Of a stretch of DNA of 48,550 nt, positions 24,184 to 31,802 are shown one piece after another; position 1 is the stretch's first letter; each line of letters starts with the position of its first letter. A model generated the notes under the pieces. It saw only the letters and a list, made by a program, of their open reading frames with translations. It searched no databases and was not told the origin of the DNA. The stretch is taken from contig CAVDSU010000004.1 in assembly GCA_963611685.1 (NCBI GenBank), positions 1 through 48,550 of the forward strand. Reading direction: 5' to 3'. This DNA comes from UBA1724 sp963611685. Its GTDB lineage: Bacteria; Verrucomicrobiota; Lentisphaeria; Oligosphaerales; Oligosphaeraceae. Made by a program: the position numbers and the translations under genes.

Positions 24184-25511
24184 CCTCCGGCGTCTTCGAC
24201 TACATCCCCGAGGTGCTCAACCGCGCCGTGGAGGACGTCCAGCCCATCGACGTAAAGGGCCGCGTCATCCAGGTGGTGGGCACCATCATCAAGGCCTCCG
24301 TGCCCGGCGTGAAGGTCGGCGAGGTCTGCATCCTCCGCAATCCCTGGGAGGAATACGAAGTGCAGGCGGAGGTAGTGGGGTTCACCAAAGACGCCGCGCT
24401 GCTCACCGCCCTGGGCGCCATGATCGGCATTTCCGCGGAAACCGAGGTCATTCCCACCCGGCGCGTCCAGATGGTCCCCGTGGGGCCCAATCTGCTGGGG
24501 CGTGTGCTGGACGGCATGGGGCATCCCATGGATGCGGACACGAAGGGCCCGCTGCGCCCCGACGGATACTACCCCGTCTATGCGCCGCCGCCCTCCCCCC
24601 TGGAACGCACCATCATCTCCAAGCCCATCTCCCTGGGAATCCGCTCCATCGACGGATTGCTCACCTGCGGCGAGGGGCAGCGAATGGGAATCTTCGCCGC
24701 TGCCGGCGGCGGAAAGTCCACGCTGTTGGCCTCCATCATCCGCAATACCTCCGCGGAGGTCACCGTCTTGGCGCTCATTGGCGAGCGTGGCCGCGAGGTC
24801 CGGGAGTTCATCGAGAAGGACCTGGGCCCCGAGGGCCTGAAGAAATCGGTGATCGTCATCTCCACTTCGGACCGCCCTGCCATGGAGCGCCTGAAGGCCG
24901 CCTACGTGGCCACCTCCATCGCCGAATCCTTCCGTGACCAGGGCAAGAAGGTGCTCTTGCTCATGGACAGCGTCACCCGCTTTGGGCGCGCGCAGCGCGA
25001 GATTGGTCTGGCGGCCGGCGAGCCCCCCACCCGCCGCGGCTTCCCGCCGAGCGTCTTCTCCGAGCTGCCGAAGCTCATGGAGCGCGCCGGAAACTCCGCG
25101 AAGGGCTCCATCACCGCGCTGTACACCGTGCTGGTGGAAGGCGACGACATGACCGAGCCCATCGCGGACGAGACCCGCTCCATCCTGGACGGGCACATCA
25201 TTCTCTCTCGACGGCTGGCGCAGATGAACCACTACCCCGCCATCGACATCCTCGCCTCCGTCTCCCGCTGCCAGTCCGCCATCATCCCCGCCGACCACAA
25301 GGCGGCCGCGGCGAAGCTCCGCGCACTCCTGGCAAAATACGCCGAAGTGGAGCTCCTCCTCAAGATTGGCGAATACAAGCACGGCTCCGATCCGGAGGCC
25401 GACGAGGCCATCGCCAAGAATGGCGCCATCAACGCCTTCCTGAAGCAGGGCCTCGACGAACGCCCCGAATACGCGGATACCATCCGGCGCCTCAAGGAGG
25501 TCGTCTCCTAA
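24180..25511 (+). CDS. sctN: T3SS ATPase SctN
   Basis: The start at 24180 is joined to sctL by ATGA; 443 residues, the usual length. Family motifs are intact: the P-loop AAAGGGKST near residue 175, IGERGREVREF near 200, the Walker B strand VLLLMDSVTRFGRAQREIGLA near 260 and the ATPase-wide GEPPTRRGFPPSVF. The C-terminal domain carries HGSDPEADEAI. The hexamer releases chaperones from substrates and unfolds them at the export gate. Confidence 0.97.
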   Translation: MTSGVFDYIPEVLNRAVEDVQPIDVKGRVIQVVGTIIKASVPGVKVGEVCILRNPWEEYEVQAEVVGFTKDAALLTALGAMIGISAETEVIPTRRVQMVPVGPNLLGRVLDGMGHPMDADTKGPLRPDGYYPVYAPPPSPLERTIISKPISLGIRSIDGLLTCGEGQRMGIFAAAGGGKSTLLASIIRNTSAEVTVLALIGERGREVREFIEKDLGPEGLKKSVIVISTSDRPAMERLKAAYVATSIAESFRDQGKKVLLLMDSVTRFGRAQREIGLAAGEPPTRRGFPPSVFSELPKLMERAGNSAKGSITALYTVLVEGDDMTEPIADETRSILDGHIILSRRLAQMNHYPAIDILASVSRCQSAIIPADHKAAAAKLRALLAKYAEVELLLKIGEYKHGSDPEADEAIAKNGAINAFLKQGLDERPEYADTIRRLKEVVS

Positions 25512-25985
25512 ATGGCGTACCTCCTCCAGCCGCTGCTCAGCATCCGAAAGATGCGCGAGGACCGCGCCGCCGGCGAGCTCACCGCCGCCCGGCGCGCCGT
25601 CCACGACGCCGAGGAGACCCTGGAGGCCCGCAAGAGGGAGCTGGCGGATTTTGAGAAGACCAAGGACGAGCGGCGGGACCGCATCTACGACGCCATCATG
25701 GGGCACCCCGTGACCCGCGAGCAGATCGACCTGGCGAACGAGGGCGTGGCGCGCATCGACCAGGAGGAGGCGCTGCGCACCGACAACATGCGCCGCGCCG
25801 ACGCCGATCTCAAGGAACGCGAAAAGGCCGTCGACGCCGCCCGCGCGGTCTTCGCCGAGGCCACCCGGAACCGCATGAAGATTGACGAACACAAGGCCGT
25901 CTGGAACGCCGCCGAGGCCCAGGAGGCCGAACGCCGCACCGAAGGCGAACTCGAAGATTTCACCGTGAGGAAACTAGAACTGTGA
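25512..25985 (+). CDS. sctO: T3SS stalk protein SctO
   Basis: The 157-residue protein is almost wholly a helical hairpin of charged heptads, starting LLQPLLSIRKMREDRAAGELTAARR, the typical opening of SctO/FliJ-like stalk proteins. It begins right after the sctN stop and ends in a TGATG overlap with sctP. SctO sits in the centre of the SctN hexamer and reaches to SctV. A second possible role as chaperone escort is known for the family. Confidence 0.88.
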   Translation: MAYLLQPLLSIRKMREDRAAGELTAARRAVHDAEETLEARKRELADFEKTKDERRDRIYDAIMGHPVTREQIDLANEGVARIDQEEALRTDNMRRADADLKEREKAVDAARAVFAEATRNRMKIDEHKAVWNAAEAQEAERRTEGELEDFTVRKLEL

Positions 25986-27208
25986 TGACCACAACCGCCA
26001 TAACCTTCGAAGTCGATGGCTTGGCACTCGCACTGCCGGACGCCAGCGGACTGACGCCCCTCACGCTGCCCGCACTCCCTGCCCTGGACGCCGCGCCCTC
26101 ACAGGCCGCAGTGGACCGCTTCCAGGCCGCCATGCAGGAGGACCCCTCCACACAGCAGGCACTCCCCCAGGAGGCCCCCACACAGGACAACGCCGCCAAG
26201 ACCGCCGTCCTCCTCATGCAGCTGGGCACCCCGAACTCCCTGGGACACACCCACACACAGCAAGAAAACACACCCACGGCACAGCCCACCGCACAGCCCC
26301 CGGCAACCACCACCACGGAAAACACTGCCTCCGCACAAAATGCCGGAAACTCCGTGGTGACAGAGGTCCCGACCACGACCGCAACCGCACCCACGGCACA
26401 GGCGACAACGGCACCCGCTCCCGAGGCAAAGCAGACTGCGTCGACGCCTGTGGAACAAACGCCCACCGTGGTCACCACCGAGACCGCCCTCCCCGCAGAA
26501 ATCCCGCAGGTGGTCGAAGCAGCGGCGGCGCCTGTTGTCAAAAACAACATAACTCCTTCCACTGCAACCACTTATACCACACAAACAACCACCACCCCGC
26601 CTACGGTGGAAGAGCCCTTATCCGTGCCGGAAGCGATTGTGGTTCCCGAGGTCGTGGTGGAGTCTTCCGCTGTATCGTCCAAGGCGGCAGTCGTTGCGTC
26701 TTCCTTTGGGAAGGACGTGGAGAAGGTGGAGGACGACTCGGACTTCGCGGAGGAGTCGGTTTTCTCTGCCGTCGGCAGTGACTCTTCTTCCGGCGTGCAG
26801 GTTCCTGCGAATGCGGTGCAGGCGGCGGTGGTTTCTCCCGTGTCGGCACCGGCCTTTGATGATCTCGTGAATGTTTCCGAGGGTCCTTCTGGTGCAGGGA
26901 TGACCTCTGCGCAGATTGAGGAGCTCGTGGAGACGGTGGCGGCCCAGATTCGTGTAGAGCGTTCTTTGCAGGCGGGGGAAGGGACGGTCACCATTCAGCT
27001 GAAGCCCGCGGTGCTGGAGGGCAGCCAGATTTCGCTTTCCGCGAAGGATGGCGCCTTGTCCGTGGAGATCGCGCCGTCGTCGGCATCGGTTGCGGAGCGT
27101 CTCCAGGGCGCGGTTCCCCGTCTTGAGGCGGCTCTTGCGGGACATGTCGCGGAATTCCATTCATTTTCGGTCACTTTGAGGAAAGGAAGAAAAGATGAAA
27201 CCGCATGA
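25985..27208 (+). CDS. sctP: T3SS needle-length regulator SctP
   Basis: The start is the ATG at 25985. The 407-residue protein has a short N-terminal part, a long low-complexity region rich in Pro, Thr, Ala and Val (about residues 50-290) and a folded C-terminal domain (about 305-400) with GEGTVTIQLKPAVLEGSQISL, which resembles the FliK/SctP switch domain. SctP is exported as a molecular ruler and makes SctU switch from needle to translocator export. Codon use in the middle is Thr/Pro-driven. It overlaps sctQ by 14 bases. Confidence 0.85.
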   Translation: MTTTAITFEVDGLALALPDASGLTPLTLPALPALDAAPSQAAVDRFQAAMQEDPSTQQALPQEAPTQDNAAKTAVLLMQLGTPNSLGHTHTQQENTPTAQPTAQPPATTTTENTASAQNAGNSVVTEVPTTTATAPTAQATTAPAPEAKQTASTPVEQTPTVVTTETALPAEIPQVVEAAAAPVVKNNITPSTATTYTTQTTTTPPTVEEPLSVPEAIVVPEVVVESSAVSSKAAVVASSFGKDVEKVEDDSDFAEESVFSAVGSDSSSGVQVPANAVQAAVVSPVSAPAFDDLVNVSEGPSGAGMTSAQIEELVETVAAQIRVERSLQAGEGTVTIQLKPAVLEGSQISLSAKDGALSVEIAPSSASVAERLQGAVPRLEAALAGHVAEFHSFSVTLRKGRKDETA

Positions 27209-28049
27209 AATCCTCTCGCTTCTTGACGCCTGGCGTCGGAAGACTCCGGAAGAGCTCCTCTTTTCTCCGGCCTGGGCAATGCCCTGCCGTCTGGGTGACC
27301 AGCAACTCACCATGCGTGCCGGCGCCCTGCGCCCCGCGGATCCCCTGCTGCTGAAAGTCCGCTTCGGCGAAACGCCGCATGTCCTGTGCCTGGCGCCCTC
27401 CGAGGCCTTCCCCGAGCTCTCCCGCCTCTGGGACGTCCGCGCCGAACTCCCCGAGCCCATCCTCCTGGCCCTTTTGGAACGCGAGTGCGCGCCCTTCTTC
27501 CAATTGCTGGAGAATGCGATGCGCCGGCAGATGGCCATCGAGGGACTTGGCGGCGAGCCCGACGAGAGCGCCTTCTGCGGCGAAGTCGGCGGAATCGTCT
27601 TCACCCTCACTCGCACCCCGCAGCTGATCCAGGCCTTCGGGCGGCTCAGCTTCCTGGATCCCGCCAACGAGGAACTCCGAAACACCCCCTGCTCCGCCGA
27701 ATTCGAATACGCCGCCTTCGCATTCCCCCAGAAGGAGCTGGACGCCCTAGAGATTGGCGACGCCGTGGTCCTCCCGGAGCTGGAGACCCCCGCCCCCACC
27801 ACCATCGTGGAAAGCACGCTCCAAGTGGAGTCCAATGGCGCCGCCGCGCCCCTCCTCCCAGACGCCCTCGTGCACCTCCGCTCCGCCACGCCCGCACAGC
27901 TCCGCCTGGGCGAGCTCTTCGACGGCGCCATCAAGGCGCCCGCACCAGACGCCCTCCCCCTGAAGCTCGTCTGCGCGGGGCGCACCGTCGCCACCGGGCG
28001 GCTGGGCCGCCTTGCCGAGCAACCGGCATTCTTTGCGGAGACCAAATAA
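27195..28049 (+). CDS. sctQ: T3SS sorting-platform C-ring protein SctQ
   Basis: The 284-residue protein ends with a SpoA-type domain (about residues 215-280: VHLRSATPAQLRLGELFDG then LPLKLVCAGRTVATGRLGRL), the hallmark of SctQ/FliN. The region before it (about 140-200) may be the first, more degenerate SpoA domain. SctQ forms the pods of the sorting platform that hold SctL-SctN. An internal start making the short SctQ form is common in the family; I did not find a clearly supported one. Confidence 0.85.
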   Translation: MKPHEILSLLDAWRRKTPEELLFSPAWAMPCRLGDQQLTMRAGALRPADPLLLKVRFGETPHVLCLAPSEAFPELSRLWDVRAELPEPILLALLERECAPFFQLLENAMRRQMAIEGLGGEPDESAFCGEVGGIVFTLTRTPQLIQAFGRLSFLDPANEELRNTPCSAEFEYAAFAFPQKELDALEIGDAVVLPELETPAPTTIVESTLQVESNGAAAPLLPDALVHLRSATPAQLRLGELFDGAIKAPAPDALPLKLVCAGRTVATGRLGRLAEQPAFFAETK

Positions 28050-28079
28050 CCCTTTCCACCCCACAGGGAAGGCACGAAC

Positions 28080-28736
28080 ATGTTCCAAACCAACCCCTTC
28101 ACACTGATCGTCCTCCTCGTGGGGCTATCGCTGGTGGCCTTTGTCGCCATGATCGCGACCAGCTACCTGAAGATCGTCGTCGTCATGTCGCTCATCCGCA
28201 ATGCGTTGGGCATCCAGTCGATTCCGCCGAACATGGTGCTCAATGCGCTGGCCATGATGCTCACCTTCTACATTTTGGCGCCGCACTGTTCCGAGGCCTG
28301 GAACATCCTCCGCGAGCAAGCCGGCGACCAGCCGACGCAATCCCTGCAGATCGAAGCAGTGGCGAAGGCGGGCGAGCCCTTCCGAGAATGGCTCTCCACG
28401 CACACCGCCGACCGTGAACGAGCCTTCTTCGTCCAGACCGCCGAACGCCTCTGGGCACAGCCCGACGGCACCCCCGCCGTGGTGGATCCCGAGTCCTTCG
28501 CCATCCTGATCCCATCCTTCTGCGTCTCGGAACTCACAAAGGCCTTCCAGATCGGATTCCTGGTCTACCTGCCCTTCATCGCCATCGACATCATCGTGTC
28601 GAACATCCTGCTGGCAATGGGCATGATGATGGTCTCCCCCGTCACCATCTCCCTGCCCTTCAAGCTATTGCTCTTCGTGATGGCGGACGGCTGGACGCTC
28701 CTGATCCAGGGACTCGTAAGAGGATACGCGCAATGA
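28080..28736 (+). CDS. sctR: T3SS export apparatus protein SctR
   Basis: The 218-residue protein is the FliP/SctR subunit of the export channel. Visible features are the N-terminal segment with FVAMIATSYLKIVVVMSLIRNALG, the conserved QSIPPNMVLNALAMMLT, and the C-terminal signature PSFCVSELTKAFQIGFLVYLPF then IDIIVSNILLAMGMMMVSP. Four membrane-type segments are seen. Five SctR, four SctS and one SctT form the helical pore. The stop overlaps sctS by four bases. Confidence 0.97.
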   Translation: MFQTNPFTLIVLLVGLSLVAFVAMIATSYLKIVVVMSLIRNALGIQSIPPNMVLNALAMMLTFYILAPHCSEAWNILREQAGDQPTQSLQIEAVAKAGEPFREWLSTHTADRERAFFVQTAERLWAQPDGTPAVVDPESFAILIPSFCVSELTKAFQIGFLVYLPFIAIDIIVSNILLAMGMMMVSPVTISLPFKLLLFVMADGWTLLIQGLVRGYAQ

Positions 28737-28999
28737 GCCAAGCGGACCTCCTCGACTACGCGCAGACCTGCCTGCTCATCGTCCTGCGCCTCTCGCTGAT
28801 CCCCATCGTGGTGGCGACGGTCATCGGACTCATCGTGTCCCTCCTCCAGGCGCTCACGCAGATCCAGGAACAGACCCTCGGCTTCGCCGTGAAGCTGGTG
28901 GCCATCTCCCTGACCCTGCTGGCCTGCGCCTCCTGGATGGGCAGCGAGCTGTTGCTCTACACAAAAAACATATTCACGCATCTACCGCTGCTGCGATGA
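28733..28999 (+). CDS. sctS: T3SS export apparatus protein SctS
   Basis: An 88-residue protein with two hydrophobic hairpin segments (about residues 12-42 and 52-78) and the family string LIVSLLQALTQIQEQTLGFAVKLVA. Size and motif match FliQ/SctS. It surrounds the SctR/SctT cone in the inner membrane. It is coupled to sctR by ATGA. Confidence 0.97.
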   Translation: MSQADLLDYAQTCLLIVLRLSLIPIVVATVIGLIVSLLQALTQIQEQTLGFAVKLVAISLTLLACASWMGSELLLYTKNIFTHLPLLR

Positions 29000-29008
29000 T
29001 GACCGGCG

Positions 29009-29809
29009 ATGCCTTACGAAGAATTCCATAGGTGGATCTTGGCCGCCGTGCTGGCAATGGCGCGCTTTGGGGGCGCCTTCGCCATCTGCCCCGCGCTGGC
29101 CGAAAGCATGATCCCCGGCATCGCCCGAAAAGCCGCCATCCTGGGCTTCGCATTCCTGGCAGTGCCCTTTATCCACGGCGCCATGCCGCCCGGAGAACCC
29201 TCCCTCGCACTCTTTGCCCTCCTGGGACTCCGCGAGGCACTCCTCGGATTCTTCCTGGGATTCTTCGCCGCAGTGCCCTTCTGGATCGCCGAAAACGTGG
29301 GGAATTTCATCGACAACCAGCGCGGCGCCACCATGGGCGAGATCTACTCGCCCCTCTCCGGCACACAGGTCTCTACCCTCGGAATCTTCTTCACCCAAAT
29401 CGCCTCCACGCTCTTCTTCGTGGGCGGCGCGATCTTCGTCTTCCTGGGCGCACTCTACTCCAGCTACGCACTCTGGCCCGTCTTCCCCGACGCCGGCATC
29501 GACGCCGGACTCCCGACCATGGCGCTGAATGCCCCCACACAACTCCTGGGGGCACTCGACGGAATGCTCCGGCTCACCGTCATCATCGCCGCGCCCGTCA
29601 TCATCCTCATGTTCCTGGCGACCCTGGGACTGGGACTGGTCAACCGCACCGCCCCGCAGCTGAATGTCTTCTTCCTCTCCCTGCCCATCAAGTCCGCCCT
29701 GGGCATCGCATTCCTCGTGATCTACCTGCCGTATATCCTCGAGCTGCTCATGTATACCAGCGAGGGCGCCATCCTGGACCCCGTCCGAAAACTCCTGGGA
29801 GGCGGCTAA
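29009..29809 (+). CDS. sctT: T3SS export apparatus protein SctT
   Basis: The 266-residue protein has about six hydrophobic segments, with SctT/FliR features: ALLGLREALLGFFLGFFAAVPFW, then IDNQRGATMGEIYSPLSGTQVSTLG, and NVFFLSLPIKSALGIAFLVIYLP near the end. Length is normal. One copy closes the top of the SctRST channel. It ends flush with the sctU start. Confidence 0.97.
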   Translation: MPYEEFHRWILAAVLAMARFGGAFAICPALAESMIPGIARKAAILGFAFLAVPFIHGAMPPGEPSLALFALLGLREALLGFFLGFFAAVPFWIAENVGNFIDNQRGATMGEIYSPLSGTQVSTLGIFFTQIASTLFFVGGAIFVFLGALYSSYALWPVFPDAGIDAGLPTMALNAPTQLLGALDGMLRLTVIIAAPVIILMFLATLGLGLVNRTAPQLNVFFLSLPIKSALGIAFLVIYLPYILELLMYTSEGAILDPVRKLLGGG

Positions 29810-30913
29810 ATGGCGGAATCCAGCGGCGAAAAGACCGAACTGCCGACCCCAAAAAAGCTGCGTGACGCGCGGCAGAAGGGTCAGGTCTGCACCTCCAAGG
29901 ACATCGTCTCCACCGCCATCCTGGTGGTGCTCTTCTGCGTCTTGGCGTGGATGGGGGTGGCCCTGGCAGACGACATCCAGGAGCTCCTCCAGTTCATCGG
30001 CGGCTCCCTGACCGACGACGGCGCCGCCGCCATGCGGCAGTCCTGCGCCATGACGGTGATTGTGATCCTGAAGCACACGCTCATCTTCGTCTTTGTGGCC
30101 GCCGTCATCGCGGTGGCCGCCAACATGGCGCAGACCGGCTTCCTCTTCACCTTCGACCCCATCCTCCCTAAGATGGAGAAGCTCAGCCCCGTGGAGGGCG
30201 CCAAGCGGATCTTCTCCATGAAGAACCTCTTCGAGTTCCTGAAGAACGTCGTGAAGATCTCCTTTCTGGGATACCTGCTCTACAAGATCATCTGGGCCAG
30301 CATCCCCGAATTGCTCACCCTCTGCTACGGGACCATCGACGACATCTTCCCCTGCCTGGCGCTCATGCTCAAGCGACTGGCCATCTACACCGCCTTCGGA
30401 TACATCGTCATCGCCGTGATAGACCGAATCTTCCAGGGGCGGAATTTCACCAAGCAGATGATGATGACCAAAGACGAGGTCAAGCGGGAGTACAAGGAGA
30501 TGGAGGGCTCTGCGGAGATCAAGCAGGCGCAGCGGCAATTCCGCGACGAGCTTCTCAATGGTCCCGAGCCCGCCAAGGCCGCCAAGCGCGCCAGCGTGGT
30601 GGTCACCAACCCCACGCGGCTGGCCGTGGGCATCCGATACGACGCCACCGAGGCGCCCCTCCCACGCATCTGCGCCCTGGGCGCCGGACCCGTGGCGAAG
30701 ATCATCCGCGAGACCGCACTGTCCGAGGGAATCCCCGTCATGGAAAACCGCCCCCTGGCACGCGCCCTCTACGCCGAGGGCAAAATCGAGGACTTCATCC
30801 CCGAGACGCTCATTGAGCCCGTCGCCGAAGTCCTCAAGTGGGCGAAACAGATCGAGGACGCCCGAAAGGAGGACGAGGAGCTCGACAGCGTCTCCTTGGA
30901 AGACTTGTCATGA
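29810..30913 (+). CDS. sctU: T3SS export switch protein SctU with NPTR in place of NPTH
   Basis: The 367-residue protein starts with EKTELPTPKKLRDARQKGQV, the family opening, and has four membrane segments (from about residue 28 to 205). The cytoplasmic domain begins near 215. At residues 267-270 the autocleavage site reads NPTR instead of the usual NPTH; the flanking VVTNP and LAVGIRY are otherwise standard. In the family, Asn-Pro cleavage sets substrate specificity; Asn, Pro and Thr are present here. The tail is acidic. The stop overlaps the sigma-factor start by ATGA. Confidence 0.96.
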   Translation: MAESSGEKTELPTPKKLRDARQKGQVCTSKDIVSTAILVVLFCVLAWMGVALADDIQELLQFIGGSLTDDGAAAMRQSCAMTVIVILKHTLIFVFVAAVIAVAANMAQTGFLFTFDPILPKMEKLSPVEGAKRIFSMKNLFEFLKNVVKISFLGYLLYKIIWASIPELLTLCYGTIDDIFPCLALMLKRLAIYTAFGYIVIAVIDRIFQGRNFTKQMMMTKDEVKREYKEMEGSAEIKQAQRQFRDELLNGPEPAKAAKRASVVVTNPTRLAVGIRYDATEAPLPRICALGAGPVAKIIRETALSEGIPVMENRPLARALYAEGKIEDFIPETLIEPVAEVLKWAKQIEDARKEDEELDSVSLEDLS

Positions 30914-31410
30914 CTACCATAGAGGAACACTACCAACGGCTGGCGCCGCGCCTGACAAACTGGCTCGTGGCCACCGGCTCCAGCTACGCCGACGCCTGCG
31001 ACCTGGTCCAGAATGTCTTCCTGAAGATCTGGCAGATGCGCGACGACCTGCGGGACGACGACGCGCAGGTCTCCGGGCTGGCCTTCACCATCGCCCGGAA
31101 TCTCCGCCGGAACCTGATCCGCGACACCGCGCGCGAACAGGTCACCGCCACCGGCGACCTCCCGCCCGTCGCCGCCGAAGGACCCCTCCCCGGCGATGAC
31201 GCCGACGCCGAATACCGCCGGAAGAGGATCGCGCAGGCCTTCGCCGCACTGCCCCCCATCCTCCGAGAGGCATACACGCTCTTCCAGATCGGCGAAATGA
31301 GCATCCGCGAAATCGCCCTCCAGACCGGCGTCTCCGAAAATCTCGTGAAGGTCCGCATCCACCGCGCAAAACTCCGCCTCCGCGAACTATTGGCGGACCT
31401 GAAGGCGTAA
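30910..31410 (+). CDS. ECF-type RNA polymerase sigma factor
   Basis: The start is the ATG at 30910 coupled to sctU, giving 166 residues, typical of ECF sigma factors. Region 2 reads ADACDLVQNVFLKIWQMRDD with FTIARNLRRNLIRD (about residues 27-75); region 4 has LPPILREAYTLFQIGEMSIREIALQTGVSENLVKVRIHRAKLRLRE (about 113-158), a helix-turn-helix. Regions 1.1 and 3 are absent. No anti-sigma gene is adjacent. As the last gene of the apparatus operon it would be made once the machine genes are read. I infer that it recognises the five GNAAC/GTGTA motifs in this window. Confidence 0.9.
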   Translation: MTTIEEHYQRLAPRLTNWLVATGSSYADACDLVQNVFLKIWQMRDDLRDDDAQVSGLAFTIARNLRRNLIRDTAREQVTATGDLPPVAAEGPLPGDDADAEYRRKRIAQAFAALPPILREAYTLFQIGEMSIREIALQTGVSENLVKVRIHRAKLRLRELLADLKA

Positions 31411-31427
31411 ATTTTCAGAAAAATCCT

Positions 31428-31452
31428 GTAACTTTCCGCTTTTCGTCGTGTA
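31428..31452 (+). promoter_or_regulatory. ECF-type promoter candidate P3
   Basis: GTAAC at 31428-31432, a 15-base spacer and GTGTA at 31448-31452 lie in the 60-base gap after the sigma-factor gene and 18 bases before the ATG at 31471. The promoter would start transcription of the effector block, separately from the apparatus operon. A start so close to the ATG implies a very short leader with the ribosome site GGAG at 31460-31463. Confidence 0.6.
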
Positions 31453-31470
31453 TCCCCCCGGAGACGAGAA

Positions 31471-31746
31471 ATGATGGACCTGACAATCAACACAGCAAAA
31501 GCCGGCATCGCGAACGCCGCGCAGTCCGCCGCGCAAGCCGAGGGCGCCGAGGGCGCCGAGAAGAAGAGCGCGCGCTTCCCATCCCGGGAGCTCCGGATGA
31601 CCGAATGCGCCGACGGCGCCGCGGACGACTTCGCGGTCGCCGCAGCCGCCATCCCGCCCGAGGCCTTCTCCCGGGACGACGAGCTGGGACGGATGGTCCG
31701 TGACGTCTTCAGCCTCCCCGCGCCACCCATGCCCGATTTCGAATAG
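31471..31746 (+). CDS. Unknown 91-residue protein in the secreted-protein regulon
   Basis: A small acidic protein beginning MMDLTINTAKAG, with an Ala/Glu-rich repeat AEGAEGAE near residue 25, and ending in a conserved-looking block DELGRMVRDVFSLPAPPMPDFE. GGAG lies seven bases before the ATG, or the second ATG at 31474 may be used. No membrane segment. It is the first gene behind ECF-type promoter P3 and precedes the giant kinase gene. The composition of its first 25 residues (Ser, Thr, Ala, Asn, Gln) would suit a type III export signal. Function unknown. Confidence 0.65.
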   Translation: MMDLTINTAKAGIANAAQSAAQAEGAEGAEKKSARFPSRELRMTECADGAADDFAVAAAAIPPEAFSRDDELGRMVRDVFSLPAPPMPDFE

Positions 31747-31802
31747 CCCGCGAGAAAAAGAATTCTTCCCCGCGGAACCCCGCATCCAGGAGAACAAGAA
31801 CC

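Noticed and set aside
29810..30913. Flagellar FlhB and flagellar export genes
   Set aside because: No flagellin, hook, rod or basal-body genes appear; secretin, needle and translocator genes are specific for injection systems.
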